DNA of 37,936 nucleotides, from contig CANIIC010000018.1 of assembly GCA_947467395.1 (NCBI GenBank), forward strand, positions 1 to 37,936, written 5' to 3'. A model generated the notes under the pieces. It made no database searches. It saw nothing but the letters and a program-made list of their open reading frames with translations, and was not told where the DNA came from. The position numbers and the translations under genes were made by a program. Numbering within the stretch: position 1 is the first letter of the stretch; each line of letters starts with the position of its first letter. The stretch comes from Bryobacterales bacterium. GTDB taxonomy: Bacteria > Acidobacteriota > Terriglobia > Bryobacterales > Bryobacteraceae. Below are positions 27,088 to 34,639 of the stretch, in pieces.

Positions 27088-28136
27088 TCGGCATGTGGCT
27101 CTCACCAATTGGCTCTGTCGTGCGCCTGGAGATGAAGAAGACCTTCTTCTCGAAGCGCGGCCTATGGGTGTACCTGGTCGCACTCGCTCCCGTCGCGGTG
27201 ATGTTCCTGCACTCCATGGTCAGCCTCGCCAATGGCGAAGAACGCCGCGCCCTTGCCGCAGCACACCCTACCTCCGCCGCCGCACTGCAGTCCATCATGC
27301 CCGGCATGACCGTCGACGAAGTGCTGGAGCGCGCCGGCGAGCCGTTCGATCGTGTCGACCTCGGCCGCCGTGGAGTCTTCCGCTACACCGACGGCCGCGA
27401 CGCTTACAACGTAAACTTCTTCAACAACCAAGTGGCCCGAGTCACCACGCGTACACGCGATACCATCGCCTACGACTCCACCATCTTCGCCACCGTCTTC
27501 CAGTTCTTCTACCTGCGCCTGGCCATCTTCTTCGGCTGCGTAGGCGTCTTCACGAACCTGTTCCGCGGCGAACTGCTCGACAAGAGCCTGCACTACTATC
27601 TGCTCACGCCCCTCCGTCGCGAGGTGCTGGTCATTGGCAAGTACATCGCAGGACTGACCGCCACCACCGTCATCTTCTGTACAGGAACAGTGCTACAGAT
27701 CTGGGCCCTCTCCCTGCACTTTGAAAAGAGTGAAATCGCGGACTTCCTGAACGCTGATGGTTGGAGCCACATCGCCGCCTATGTCGGTGTCACCGCTGCG
27801 GCTTGCCTCGGCTACGGGAGCGTATTTCTGGCCGCCGGACTGTTGTTCAAGAACCCGATCATTCCGGCCGCTTCTGTTGAAGTGTGGGAGAGCCTGAACA
27901 TCTTCCTCCCTGCCACACTCAAGAAGGTCAGCGTCATCTACTACCTGCAATCGCTCTGCCCCATCGTCGCCCAACCGGACGAGAACATGAACCGCTTCCT
28001 CAAACTGATGATCAACGCCGCCGAACCCGTCTCGGCCCCCGTCGCGATCATCGGGTTGTTCGTCGTCACCGGGCTGGTGCTGTTATTGTCAGGCCGCCTC
28101 GCGCGACGCTTGGAAATCAACTACAGCACCGACTAG
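27084..28136 (+). CDS. ABC-2 type permease with BamE/SmpA-like insertion
   Basis: 350 residues. Helix 1 is about 27-49 ([20 protein letters not shown]); helix 2 begins near 133. The loop between them, which should face the periplasm, is about 85 residues and holds a compact motif set: [20 protein letters not shown] (70-89), [22 protein letters not shown] (about 99-120). This is the PGMT..EV....G.P / Y.Y.....Y.V.F.N..V..V pattern of BamE/SmpA (OmlA)-fold domains. Helices 2-6 and a C-terminal end [13 protein letters not shown] follow the ABC-2 pattern. An added BamE-like domain in a permease is unusual and may contact an outer-membrane or periplasmic partner. It ends two bases before the convergent 5'-nucleotidase. 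Confidence 0.82.
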   Translation: MIGMWLSPIGSVVRLEMKKTFFSKRGLWVYLVALAPVAVMFLHSMVSLANGEERRALAAAHPTSAAALQSIMPGMTVDEVLERAGEPFDRVDLGRRGVFRYTDGRDAYNVNFFNNQVARVTTRTRDTIAYDSTIFATVFQFFYLRLAIFFGCVGVFTNLFRGELLDKSLHYYLLTPLRREVLVIGKYIAGLTATTVIFCTGTVLQIWALSLHFEKSEIADFLNADGWSHIAAYVGVTAAACLGYGSVFLAAGLLFKNPIIPAASVEVWESLNIFLPATLKKVSVIYYLQSLCPIVAQPDENMNRFLKLMINAAEPVSAPVAIIGLFVVTGLVLLLSGRLARRLEINYSTD

Positions 28137-28138
28137 GG

Positions 28139-29659
28139 CTATTTGCGGTCGACGCGATTCTCGATCTTGGCCCGCAGCGGTGAATGGGCTGCGATGTAGT
28201 CGATGAACGCATCGCTGTCGATCATTCCCGTATCGTAGCGGTAGCCCTTCGCGCTTTTGAGTGTCTCCACGCCATCGCCGCCGCCCGCGACAAAGTTGTT
28301 GGTCGTGATCCGGTATGTCGCGTTGCGATCCACCGGTTTACCAGCGATCATCAGCTCCGTGACGCGACGCCCTGCCGGTTGTGTCGGATCTAACGCGTAG
28401 CTACTGCCAGCCGAAATCCAGAGCACGCGGAAACGCGACGCTTCCACGATATCTTCCAGCGCCTGTTGCAGCTGAGCACCGCTGACATCCATCACCACCA
28501 GCGTGTTGTTGAACGGCTGCACCGAAAGCGCCGCCCCATACGTGATGTCGCCCGGCTCAAGCGCCGCGCGTACCCCTCCGATGTTCATGAGCGCGGCTAC
28601 CGCACCCTGCTTGGCCGTTGCTGCCAGCATCGCATCGGCGATCAGTTCGCCCATTGCCGCGTTCTGCGGAATGGCCTCCGCCGCCGAACCTACCTTGCGA
28701 TCGCGCTGCTGCAGCAACGGCTTCTGGAACGCTTCCACCAGCGTATGCAGCGTCGCATCCTCCGCCACCGTTTCATCCACCATCACCGGCTGCGTCGTGC
28801 TCCACCGCGTCACGCGACCCTGCTCGTCGAACGTCACCTGCACCCGTCCCAATACCTTCTCGCCTTCCCACGACTGCACCACGATCGTCTTGCCCTGGTC
28901 CGGATTGTCGACCACCGTCGGATACGGCCCGCGTGCATCCGGCCACCCCGGCGCCGTCGTGGTCCCCAGCAACGTATGGCTGTGTCCGCCGACGATCACA
29001 TCCACGTTGTGCAGCGTGCGCGCCAACTGCTGCTCTTCTTCGTAGCCGATATGCGTCAGCAACACGATTTTGTTGATGCCCTGACGCGTCAGCGCGTCGA
29101 TCTCGGATTGCAGCGACGCGTTCAGCTCCCGCAGACGCACATTCGGCCCCGGACTGCTGATGGTCGGAAGCGTATCGGTAATACCTCCAACGATGCCGAT
29201 GCGCTCGGTGCCTCGCGTCACAATCACGGAACCACGGATTCTGCTCTGCAACGCAGGCTCCGCACTCACGTCCAGATTCGCCGAGACCAACGGGAACTGA
29301 GCGTTGCGCGCGAACGCTCCAAGCGTCGCAGGACCTTTGTCGAACTCATGATTGCCCACCGCCATCGCATCCAGATGCAGTGCGTTCAGGAACGCCACAT
29401 CCGCCAGACCTTCGTACACGTTGAAGTAGAACGTTCCTTGAAACGCATCGCCCGCATGCAGCACGATTGGGTTCGGATCGGTCTCACGATACCGGTTGAT
29501 TAGCGTCGCCAGCCGAGGCATGCCGCCATACGGCTTGCCTTGGATCACCGTGGGCTCGATGCGGTCGTGCGTATCGTTGACGTGCAGGAAGGTAGCCGTG
29601 AAGTCGGCAGGGAAAGCCGCGGCCGATAGGAATAGCAGCAGCAAGAATCGCAGGCGCAT
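28139..29659 (-). CDS. Exported 5'-nucleotidase/2',3'-cyclic phosphodiesterase family protein
   Basis: 506 residues from the ATG at 29659; this start opens a signal peptide (MRLRFLLLLFLSAAAFPA), while the in-frame ATG at 29674 overlaps the -10 box. The calcineurin-like metallophosphatase domain shows NDTHD (28-32), AGD (69-71), GNHEFDKG (102-109), LLTHIGYEE and GGHSHTLLG, the two-metal site. The C-terminal 5'-nucleotidase domain contains NNFVAGGGDGVETL, which binds the base. It hydrolyses nucleotides or cyclic nucleotides in the periplasm for salvage. The end of the gene almost touches the convergent ABC permease gene. Confidence 0.93.
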   Translation of the reverse strand: MRLRFLLLLFLSAAAFPADFTATFLHVNDTHDRIEPTVIQGKPYGGMPRLATLINRYRETDPNPIVLHAGDAFQGTFYFNVYEGLADVAFLNALHLDAMAVGNHEFDKGPATLGAFARNAQFPLVSANLDVSAEPALQSRIRGSVIVTRGTERIGIVGGITDTLPTISSPGPNVRLRELNASLQSEIDALTRQGINKIVLLTHIGYEEEQQLARTLHNVDVIVGGHSHTLLGTTTAPGWPDARGPYPTVVDNPDQGKTIVVQSWEGEKVLGRVQVTFDEQGRVTRWSTTQPVMVDETVAEDATLHTLVEAFQKPLLQQRDRKVGSAAEAIPQNAAMGELIADAMLAATAKQGAVAALMNIGGVRAALEPGDITYGAALSVQPFNNTLVVMDVSGAQLQQALEDIVEASRFRVLWISAGSSYALDPTQPAGRRVTELMIAGKPVDRNATYRITTNNFVAGGGDGVETLKSAKGYRYDTGMIDSDAFIDYIAAHSPLRAKIENRVDRK

Positions 29660-29665
29660 GTCGCG

Positions 29666-29671
29666 AGTATA
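29666..29671 (-). promoter_or_regulatory. -10 element six bases before the 5'-nucleotidase start
   Basis: TATACT reads on the minus strand at 29671-29666, ending exactly six bases before the ATG at 29659. Transcription would begin at about the ATG, and there is no ribosome site, so the mRNA is probably leaderless. No clear -35 is present. Confidence 0.5.
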
Positions 29672-29719
29672 CATGCGCCGCGTGAGGTTCTGATGAAAGC
29701 TCCGAGCGGCCGCCCGGAA

Positions 29720-30181
29720 CTACTTGATCATGTACTTATCGTGGCAGCCGGAGCAGGAGTTCAAAATCTTCTCCGCCACGTCGCCACTCATCAGGTCCAG
29801 ATCCTTCTTGTCGATCGCCTTGATCGCCAGATCGCCAGCGGCATGCAGATCCTTGGCCGCCGCATTCCAGCCCGCCGGATTCGCGGCACCGGCCTTGCCC
29901 GCTTTGCCCTTGGTCGCGCCGCCCTTAGCTTGACCCGTAGCCATGCGGCCCGGCGTGGCGAGAAGGTCGGCCGACTCAATCAAGAGCTGTGCTTGCTTCC
30001 GGGCCGCGGCCCAATCTGCAGCCGACAGCTTCTCTTTCGATCCCGCATCGAACAACGCGTTCGATGCAGGGATGCTCATCTTGAGCATGATCTCTTTGGT
30101 GGTGGCGGTTTTCGTGTCGGCGACCTGGGCTACCAGAATCGAACCGGCGAGGAGTGTGAACGATCCAATGACGAGACGCAT
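29720..30181 (-). CDS. Cytochrome c'-like (class II) periplasmic cytochrome
   Basis: 153 residues from the ATG at 30181, which opens a signal peptide (MRLVIGSFTLLAGSILVAQV). The single heme site CSGCH (143-147) lies close to the C-terminus, the hallmark of class II cytochromes (c' and c-556), together with a helix-rich body. A Met pair near residues 32-35 could supply the sixth ligand as in c-556. An Ala/Gly/Lys-rich insertion (about 80-103, GQAKGGATKGKAGKAGAANP) is unusual. It may bind NO or carry electrons. It precedes the DUF6644-like genes of the next cluster on the same strand, separated by 81 bases. Confidence 0.8.
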   Translation of the reverse strand: MRLVIGSFTLLAGSILVAQVADTKTATTKEIMLKMSIPASNALFDAGSKEKLSAADWAAARKQAQLLIESADLLATPGRMATGQAKGGATKGKAGKAGAANPAGWNAAAKDLHAAGDLAIKAIDKKDLDLMSGDVAEKILNSCSGCHDKYMIK

Positions 30182-30187
30182 GGAACT

Positions 30188-30193
30188 ATTATG
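30188..30193 (-). promoter_or_regulatory. -10 element six bases before the cytochrome start
   Basis: CATAAT reads on the minus strand at 30193-30188, again exactly six bases before the ATG at 30181, with no ribosome site between. The same spacing as in the 5'-nucleotidase promoter suggests a leaderless transcript and gives this gene its own promoter. Confidence 0.5.
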
Positions 30194-30262
30194 AGCAAGT
30201 CGAGTGCCGCAAAACAGCCCCAACTTAGGCTACTTTCGCGCCCTATCGCGCAGGACTGAGCC

Positions 30263-30769
30263 TTAGAACGCAGTGCCGATGAACGGCAACATGCGGCCCC
30301 AGTACATCACACCGAACCACATGATCAGCGAAGTCGCCGCCACGATCTTGGCCGACAGCGGAGCATCCGCCCCCGGACCCAGTTCTTCGATGCGATGCGA
30401 CAGCCCCGTCGCGTAGAAGTACAGCACGTTCAGTCCGGCGAGCCCGACAAACAGCATCTTGAATTGGAACGCGATGTTGTGGCTGTACTGCATGGCATCC
30501 GCCGCGTAGAACATAATGCCCGTCACCAGATTCATCGCGAAGCCCAGGATGCCCCACGGCACCAGACGATGCAGCGGACGCAAGGGGATCTGCTTGGCGA
30601 CGCCCAGCATGCGCAAATCCAACACGCCGATCGCGCCCACCATCAACGCCAGGCCCAGGAAGTGAATCGTCTCGCAGCCGGCCCACAGCCATTGGTTGTC
30701 CTTCATGACGAAGGACAGTTCCGTGGTCTGAATCCACCGTGCGAATGGATCAATAAAGCTCGTATCCAT
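30263..30769 (-). CDS. DUF6644-like four-helix membrane protein, copy A
   Basis: 168 residues, about four transmembrane helices. The first long helix reads TIHFLGLALMVGAIGVLDLR and has a buried His; another holds NIAFQFKMLFVGLAG; the last has YWGRMLPFIG. It is a paralogue of the next gene: GLAL.VG....DLR.LG, KM.F....L..NV and W.G....GR....IG align between them. Hydrophobic four-helix proteins with a conserved His may bind heme, but no heme site is proven. Starts 4 bases after the stop of copy B. The family name is from memory. Confidence 0.75.
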   Translation of the reverse strand: MDTSFIDPFARWIQTTELSFVMKDNQWLWAGCETIHFLGLALMVGAIGVLDLRMLGVAKQIPLRPLHRLVPWGILGFAMNLVTGIMFYAADAMQYSHNIAFQFKMLFVGLAGLNVLYFYATGLSHRIEELGPGADAPLSAKIVAATSLIMWFGVMYWGRMLPFIGTAF

Positions 30770-30772
30770 GAC

Positions 30773-31240
30773 TTACTCCAGTCCCGCCACCGGCCCGATG
30801 TACGCCATCAGCCGGCCCGCCGTGGTCGCGCCGATCCACAGGAAGATCGAAATCCACGCCAGAGCAGGGGATTCAATGCCCGCCCGCAGTTTCCTCTGCG
30901 CAATCCGTACGTTCCACACCGCCAGGAAGATGAAGATCATCTTCACGTAGAACACCGGGTTGATCATCTTCGTCGTGGCGTCGGCCATCAACAGGATCAC
31001 GCCCGAAATTGCGTTCACCCAGAAACCGACCCACATGATCGGGAAGTAACGTTCGTACGGCCCGATCGCAGCCTCTTTACCGAAGCCCAGCAGACGAAGG
31101 TCCACCGCGAAGCTGATGCCCACCAGCAGCGCCAGGCCGATCGTGTGCATCGTCAAAATGAATGCGTACCCCATCACCGAGCCAGACTCGCGGACCCACG
31201 TGCTGAAGGACAGCTGCTCTACCCATTGGAGAAATTCCAT
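30773..31240 (-). CDS. DUF6644-like four-helix membrane protein, copy B
   Basis: 155 residues from the ATG at 31240 (a TTG seven codons upstream, directly after the previous stop, is the alternative). Four helices; the first long one reads TMHTIGLALLVGISFAVDLR and keeps the same buried His as copy A. Copy A's extra His residues (in RPLHRL and YSHNIAF) are absent here, so the two have diverged and could pair as a heterodimer. It follows the 288-residue exported protein by about 20 bases and is in the same transcription unit. Confidence 0.75.
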   Translation of the reverse strand: MEFLQWVEQLSFSTWVRESGSVMGYAFILTMHTIGLALLVGISFAVDLRLLGFGKEAAIGPYERYFPIMWVGFWVNAISGVILLMADATTKMINPVFYVKMIFIFLAVWNVRIAQRKLRAGIESPALAWISIFLWIGATTAGRLMAYIGPVAGLE

Positions 31241-31261
31241 GTGTGCGGAAACCCTGAGCAA

Positions 31262-32128
31262 TTACCGTGCCGAGCAGGCGGACGGCTTGAACTTAGAGTT
31301 GTTCGGCTCTTTCTTAAAGTGCGTGGACGTGCGGAACGGCTGCGTCAGGTTCGCCGGATCCTCAACCACTGTCGTGATCACCAGATACTGCGTCCCATCC
31401 GGTTCGTGCAGAATGTCGAAGAACTCGCTCAGCTGCGTGTTGGCGCTATACGGAACACCGTTCTTCCGCAGGTAGCCGCCGCTCAGGCTGCTGGTCAGCA
31501 CCTTCAGTGAACCCGGACGAATCGGCTGCGCCGCTCCCGGACCACCCGCGGCATTCGCGTCGCCCGTAGCACCCGCGGGCACCCCGAACGTCCCACGTCC
31601 GCGCGCCGGAATCCCGTCCCAGGAAGCCTTGGAGAAACCTTGCAGAGAAGGCGCGCCCGTCGCATCGCCCGTGAAGTGCAACAACCGCGTCTGTGTACCG
31701 GCATCCGCCTGGATGCGCAGTGTGTTGTCGTCCGCCCAATCGATCTGCAGACGCCCCGGCAACCGCATCAACCCCGCCGCGCCGTAGGCGAGACAGGTCT
31801 GGCCCGCCGCTTCGTCCTTGGCCGGATCCCAGTTATTCGCCGCCGTCCGAGCCGCCGGAGTTACCGGAACACTCGACACATCGCCCTTCGCCGGCGTCAC
31901 CATCCGATACAGCCAGTCCTCGGTCACCAGCGAAACCCATGTACCCGTCAGATCGATCGGAGCCTGCGCCTTCGGCGTCGGAGGTGCAGCCGGTCCCTTC
32001 GGAGCGCCGCCCTTCGCCGCGCCCCCCTTGGCAGCACCGCCGCCAGCTGGGGCCTGCGCCAGAACCAGAGAAACGGCCAATGCGAATGCACCCGCCAGCG
32101 TCAATACGTTGCGCCCAATGCGATACAT
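31262..32128 (-). CDS. Exported protein of unknown function with DLTGTW motif
   Basis: 288 residues; AAGGAGAGG lies about 9 bases before the ATG. Signal peptide residues 1-25, then an Ala/Gly/Lys/Pro low-complexity segment (about 26-55, built on GGAAKGGA repeats). The folded part begins IDLTGTWVSLVTEDWLYRMV and includes a GLMRLPGRLQIDWADDNTLRIQADAG stretch with a short, lipocalin-like look; two cysteines (TCLAYG, and one near the end, PSACSAR). Proteins of this type recur in bacteria next to DUF6152 and DUF6644 genes, and the same N-terminal DLTG words occur in the first gene of this cluster (33684-34532). Function unknown. Confidence 0.7.
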   Translation of the reverse strand: MYRIGRNVLTLAGAFALAVSLVLAQAPAGGGAAKGGAAKGGAPKGPAAPPTPKAQAPIDLTGTWVSLVTEDWLYRMVTPAKGDVSSVPVTPAARTAANNWDPAKDEAAGQTCLAYGAAGLMRLPGRLQIDWADDNTLRIQADAGTQTRLLHFTGDATGAPSLQGFSKASWDGIPARGRGTFGVPAGATGDANAAGGPGAAQPIRPGSLKVLTSSLSGGYLRKNGVPYSANTQLSEFFDILHEPDGTQYLVITTVVEDPANLTQPFRTSTHFKKEPNNSKFKPSACSAR

Positions 32129-32201
32129 GTGGGAATTCCTCTCCTTGTCGAAGCCGCGATCCGTGGCGCCTCGACGCTGTACAGCCTGATTCTGTGCCGC
32201 T

Positions 32202-32612
32202 CTAGTTAAACGTCTGGTTGCCTACCGGCCACGTCCAGCCGTCCGACGGACGCGTGATGGAACGCATGCGCAAGCGGTAGTCTTCCGGATTGCGGCCAGG
32301 GCTGCCGACCACGGTCACCTTGTCGCCCACCTTCAGCGTGCCCGTACGGACACCCTGCTGGGCCAACTGTCCCGCTGCGCCCCATTCGATGGACCAGCGC
32401 ACCGGCTTGCCGTCCTTGTCCTTCAGCTTCGCGTCTTCCACATGCACGAACGAGTGCGGATTGCGGACCAAGAATGCCTTCAGCTCGCCCTCAATCTTCA
32501 TCGGGGGAGCATCTTCCAGGTAGGTGCCGGCGAACGAATGGTGCGCCGAAACCGGCGTCACGCCCGTCATCAGGCCGAAGCCCACCGCCAGAAGTGCAAG
32601 TTTTAATTTCAT
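32202..32612 (-). CDS. DUF6152-like exported protein
   Basis: 136 residues; GGGAGG lies about 8 bases before the ATG. Signal peptide residues 1-23 (cut before HHSF). Mature start AHHSFAGTYLEDAPPMKIEG, then VRNPHSFVHVEDAKLKDKDG and VRWSIEWGAAGQL: the DUF6152 pattern (HHSFA, N-PH, W-EWG). It is a small beta-barrel-like periplasmic protein whose paired N-terminal His could hold a metal after signal cleavage. Function unknown. Family call from memory. Confidence 0.8.
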   Translation of the reverse strand: MKLKLALLAVGFGLMTGVTPVSAHHSFAGTYLEDAPPMKIEGELKAFLVRNPHSFVHVEDAKLKDKDGKPVRWSIEWGAAGQLAQQGVRTGTLKVGDKVTVVGSPGRNPEDYRLRMRSITRPSDGWTWPVGNQTFN

Positions 32613-32688
32613 CGAGAACCTCCCAAAGTCATGCTAACACCGCAGATCCCGGATTCCCGGTATCCGGCGGTCAACTCCCGGTCAGTGA

Positions 32689-33684
32689 CTACTTCCCGCC
32701 CAAACTCTTGTACACCGCTTCAATGAACATGTCCGTCGTCCACGCACCCGTGGTCGAACCCCACCGGGCATCATATTCATAAGTCGGCTTGGCCGCCTTG
32801 ATCTGCGCTAGCGTCTGCCCCTTCTTGATGCCGTCCTGGATGCGATCTCGAATGATGGTCACCATATCGCGGTATTCCAGAACATCGTGCTCATCGGTCA
32901 AACGCCCACGCCCGGGGATCACATACGTGCCCCCTTCCTGCTCATGCCGCGGCACGCAAATATCCAGAATCAGGTTCAACGCCTTCAATACACCCTGAAC
33001 GTTGCCGCCCTTGGCGATATCGATCTTCGGGAAGGACGTCATGTCGAACACGTCCCCCGCGGCGATCACATCGGACCGCCGGAAGAAGACCACGCTATCG
33101 CCATCGGTGTGCGCCTCCGGCTGGAACATGATCAGCACGGGCTCTTCATTGAAGAAGATCTCTTTCTGACCTTCGTTGAACGTCGTCGTCGGCAGGGCAT
33201 CGGCGTTCGGCACTTTCTGGCCTTCCGGGACGTTGCTCATGCGATACAACACGTTCTCGTGCGAGACGATCGTCGCGCCGTTTTCAAACGCCACCGCGCC
33301 CAGATTGCCGCCCGTCACCGGAGCGCCCGCGCGCGAAATCGCCGCGTTCGTCGCCGTATGATCGATGCTGGTATTCACCACGTAGCGAATCGGCTTGTCC
33401 GACAGCTTGCGGATCTCGGCGATCACCGCATCGCTCAAGCCCTCGGCCGGGGTATCCACCACGAACGCGCCCCAATCCCCGACGCTGACCGCGACATTGC
33501 CGGTAGGCGTCCAGATCATGTAAACGTTGCCTTGAACCTTCTGCACGCCGATCTGCGGCGCGGCGGCTTTCGCCTGCTTGCCCTTCTGCTGACCGAAGGC
33601 TTTCGGAGCCGGGCCGAAAGCCAGGAACGCGGCCGATGCGGCCAGAGCCGTGGCCAAGGGGAGGGTCTTCCAAGTTTTCGTCAT
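32689..33684 (-). CDS. Exported metallo-beta-lactamase-fold protein with degenerate metal site
   Basis: 331 residues. Signal peptide about 1-31. From residue 48 the MBL fold is clear: VYMIWTPTGNVAVSVGDWGAFVVDT, then the position of HxHxDH reads NTSIDHTATN (104-113), so both first histidines are gone and only DH (108-109) remains. AHTDGD (191-196) and GDVF (210-213) are kept, but the last ligand is R258 in VIPGRGRLTDE, where relatives have VIPGHG. Only part of a metal site survives. The CGT codon for R258 differs from a His codon by one base, so a sequencing error should be excluded. Its ATG overlaps the previous stop (TAATG). Confidence 0.85.
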   Translation of the reverse strand: MTKTWKTLPLATALAASAAFLAFGPAPKAFGQQKGKQAKAAAPQIGVQKVQGNVYMIWTPTGNVAVSVGDWGAFVVDTPAEGLSDAVIAEIRKLSDKPIRYVVNTSIDHTATNAAISRAGAPVTGGNLGAVAFENGATIVSHENVLYRMSNVPEGQKVPNADALPTTTFNEGQKEIFFNEEPVLIMFQPEAHTDGDSVVFFRRSDVIAAGDVFDMTSFPKIDIAKGGNVQGVLKALNLILDICVPRHEQEGGTYVIPGRGRLTDEHDVLEYRDMVTIIRDRIQDGIKKGQTLAQIKAAKPTYEYDARWGSTTGAWTTDMFIEAVYKSLGGK

Positions 33685-34532
33685 TACTTGCGAGCCGCCT
33701 TGATCTTTTCCATGTATTCGGGGTACATCGTTTCCGGTCCGCCTAAAACAGCATCCAGCGGCAGGTTGTACTTCGTGCGGAATTCATCCAGGAACGGATT
33801 CGTTCCCGGCAGGTAGGAGGGAACCTTGGTGCGATCCGAACCCGGCAGTTCGTTCACGTATTCGCACGGCCAAAGCCAGTTGCCGTTGGGATTGGTGCCC
33901 TTCACATAATCTTCACTCTTGATCAGCGGCTCGGCCAGATACACCGGATCGGTCACCACGCTGATGTGCGTCAACTGATCGCCATGCAGAATGAAGTGGT
34001 CGATCAGGTCAATCTTGTCGCTCGACGGAATGCCGTTGCGCCGATGCCAGCCCTGCTTGATATGCGTGGTGTGCACCGTGAGAATATTGCCGTCCCACTT
34101 GCCGGTCGAGAATCCCATCCAAGTATGCGGCGCCCATTCCGGTGGATGCGAGCGGCCATCCATCCAGATGGTCCGGTTCTGTTCGTAGGTGCTGGTGTAC
34201 TGCCGCAGCGCGACAATGTTCTGCGTCTGCGGATCGCGTTCTTCCCAGATGCGCAGCTGCAGCGGACCACGATAAATGTAGGCTGCCGTATGCACCTGGC
34301 ACTGATGTTCCTGCAAGCCCAGCCGGTCCGGTGCCCACGACAACGCCCACTTGCGCGCGAAGTCATTAATCGGGATGCCGCCGAAGTCGATCAATTCCGG
34401 TCCCGGGATGCGTTCCGGTTGATCTTCGAGATATTGCGGGTTCCACACGCCGGTCAAATCGACCTGAGCGCTAGCGGGAAGCAACGTAATTGCTGCCATC
34501 GCCAACAGGGTCGACCACCGCGAAAACTTCAT
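33684..34532 (-). CDS. Exported protein of unknown function, first gene of periplasmic cluster
   Basis: 282 residues from the ATG at 34532, which opens a signal peptide (MKFSRWSTLLAMAAITLLPA, cut before QVDLTG). AGGAGG lies 13 bases upstream; a GTG three codons earlier is closer to it and is the alternative start. The mature body starts VDLTGVWNPQYLEDQPERIP and contains RIWEERDPQTQNIVALRQYT and RTIWMDGRSHPPEWAPHTWMG, the latter typical of a family of secreted acidobacterial proteins that I cannot name. Two cysteines (HQCQVH, WPCEYV). It is rich in Trp and His and shares the DLTG start of another cluster member. Confidence 0.7.
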   Translation of the reverse strand: MKFSRWSTLLAMAAITLLPASAQVDLTGVWNPQYLEDQPERIPGPELIDFGGIPINDFARKWALSWAPDRLGLQEHQCQVHTAAYIYRGPLQLRIWEERDPQTQNIVALRQYTSTYEQNRTIWMDGRSHPPEWAPHTWMGFSTGKWDGNILTVHTTHIKQGWHRRNGIPSSDKIDLIDHFILHGDQLTHISVVTDPVYLAEPLIKSEDYVKGTNPNGNWLWPCEYVNELPGSDRTKVPSYLPGTNPFLDEFRTKYNLPLDAVLGGPETMYPEYMEKIKAARK

Positions 34533-34551
34533 GGGACGCACACTACCTCCT

Positions 34552-34617
34552 ATTGCAGTAACAGGCTGCAATCTGTAAAGTCGAAACACGGTAACATTTG
34601 GTTACGCAGCGCGTCAA
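34552..34617 (-). promoter_or_regulatory. Promoter and operator-like dyads of the periplasmic cluster
   Basis: Minus strand: TTGACG (34617-34612) and TACCGT (34593-34588) with 18 bases between form a plausible sigma-70 promoter. A palindrome GTAAC-N5-GTTAC (34591-34605) fills most of the spacer and touches the -10, as expected of a repressor site. A second dyad, ATTGCAG-N7-CTGCAAT (34552-34572), lies just before the AGGAGG of the first gene and could form an mRNA hairpin or be another operator. The regulator gene ends at 34640, directly upstream. Confidence 0.45.
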
Positions 34618-34639
34618 GGCCGCGCTTGTTTCAATCTAT

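Noticed and set aside
34004-34366. Alternative minus-strand frames in the DLTG-type gene
   Set aside because: Out of frame with the signal-peptide-bearing gene; Arg/Ser-rich, no start signal.
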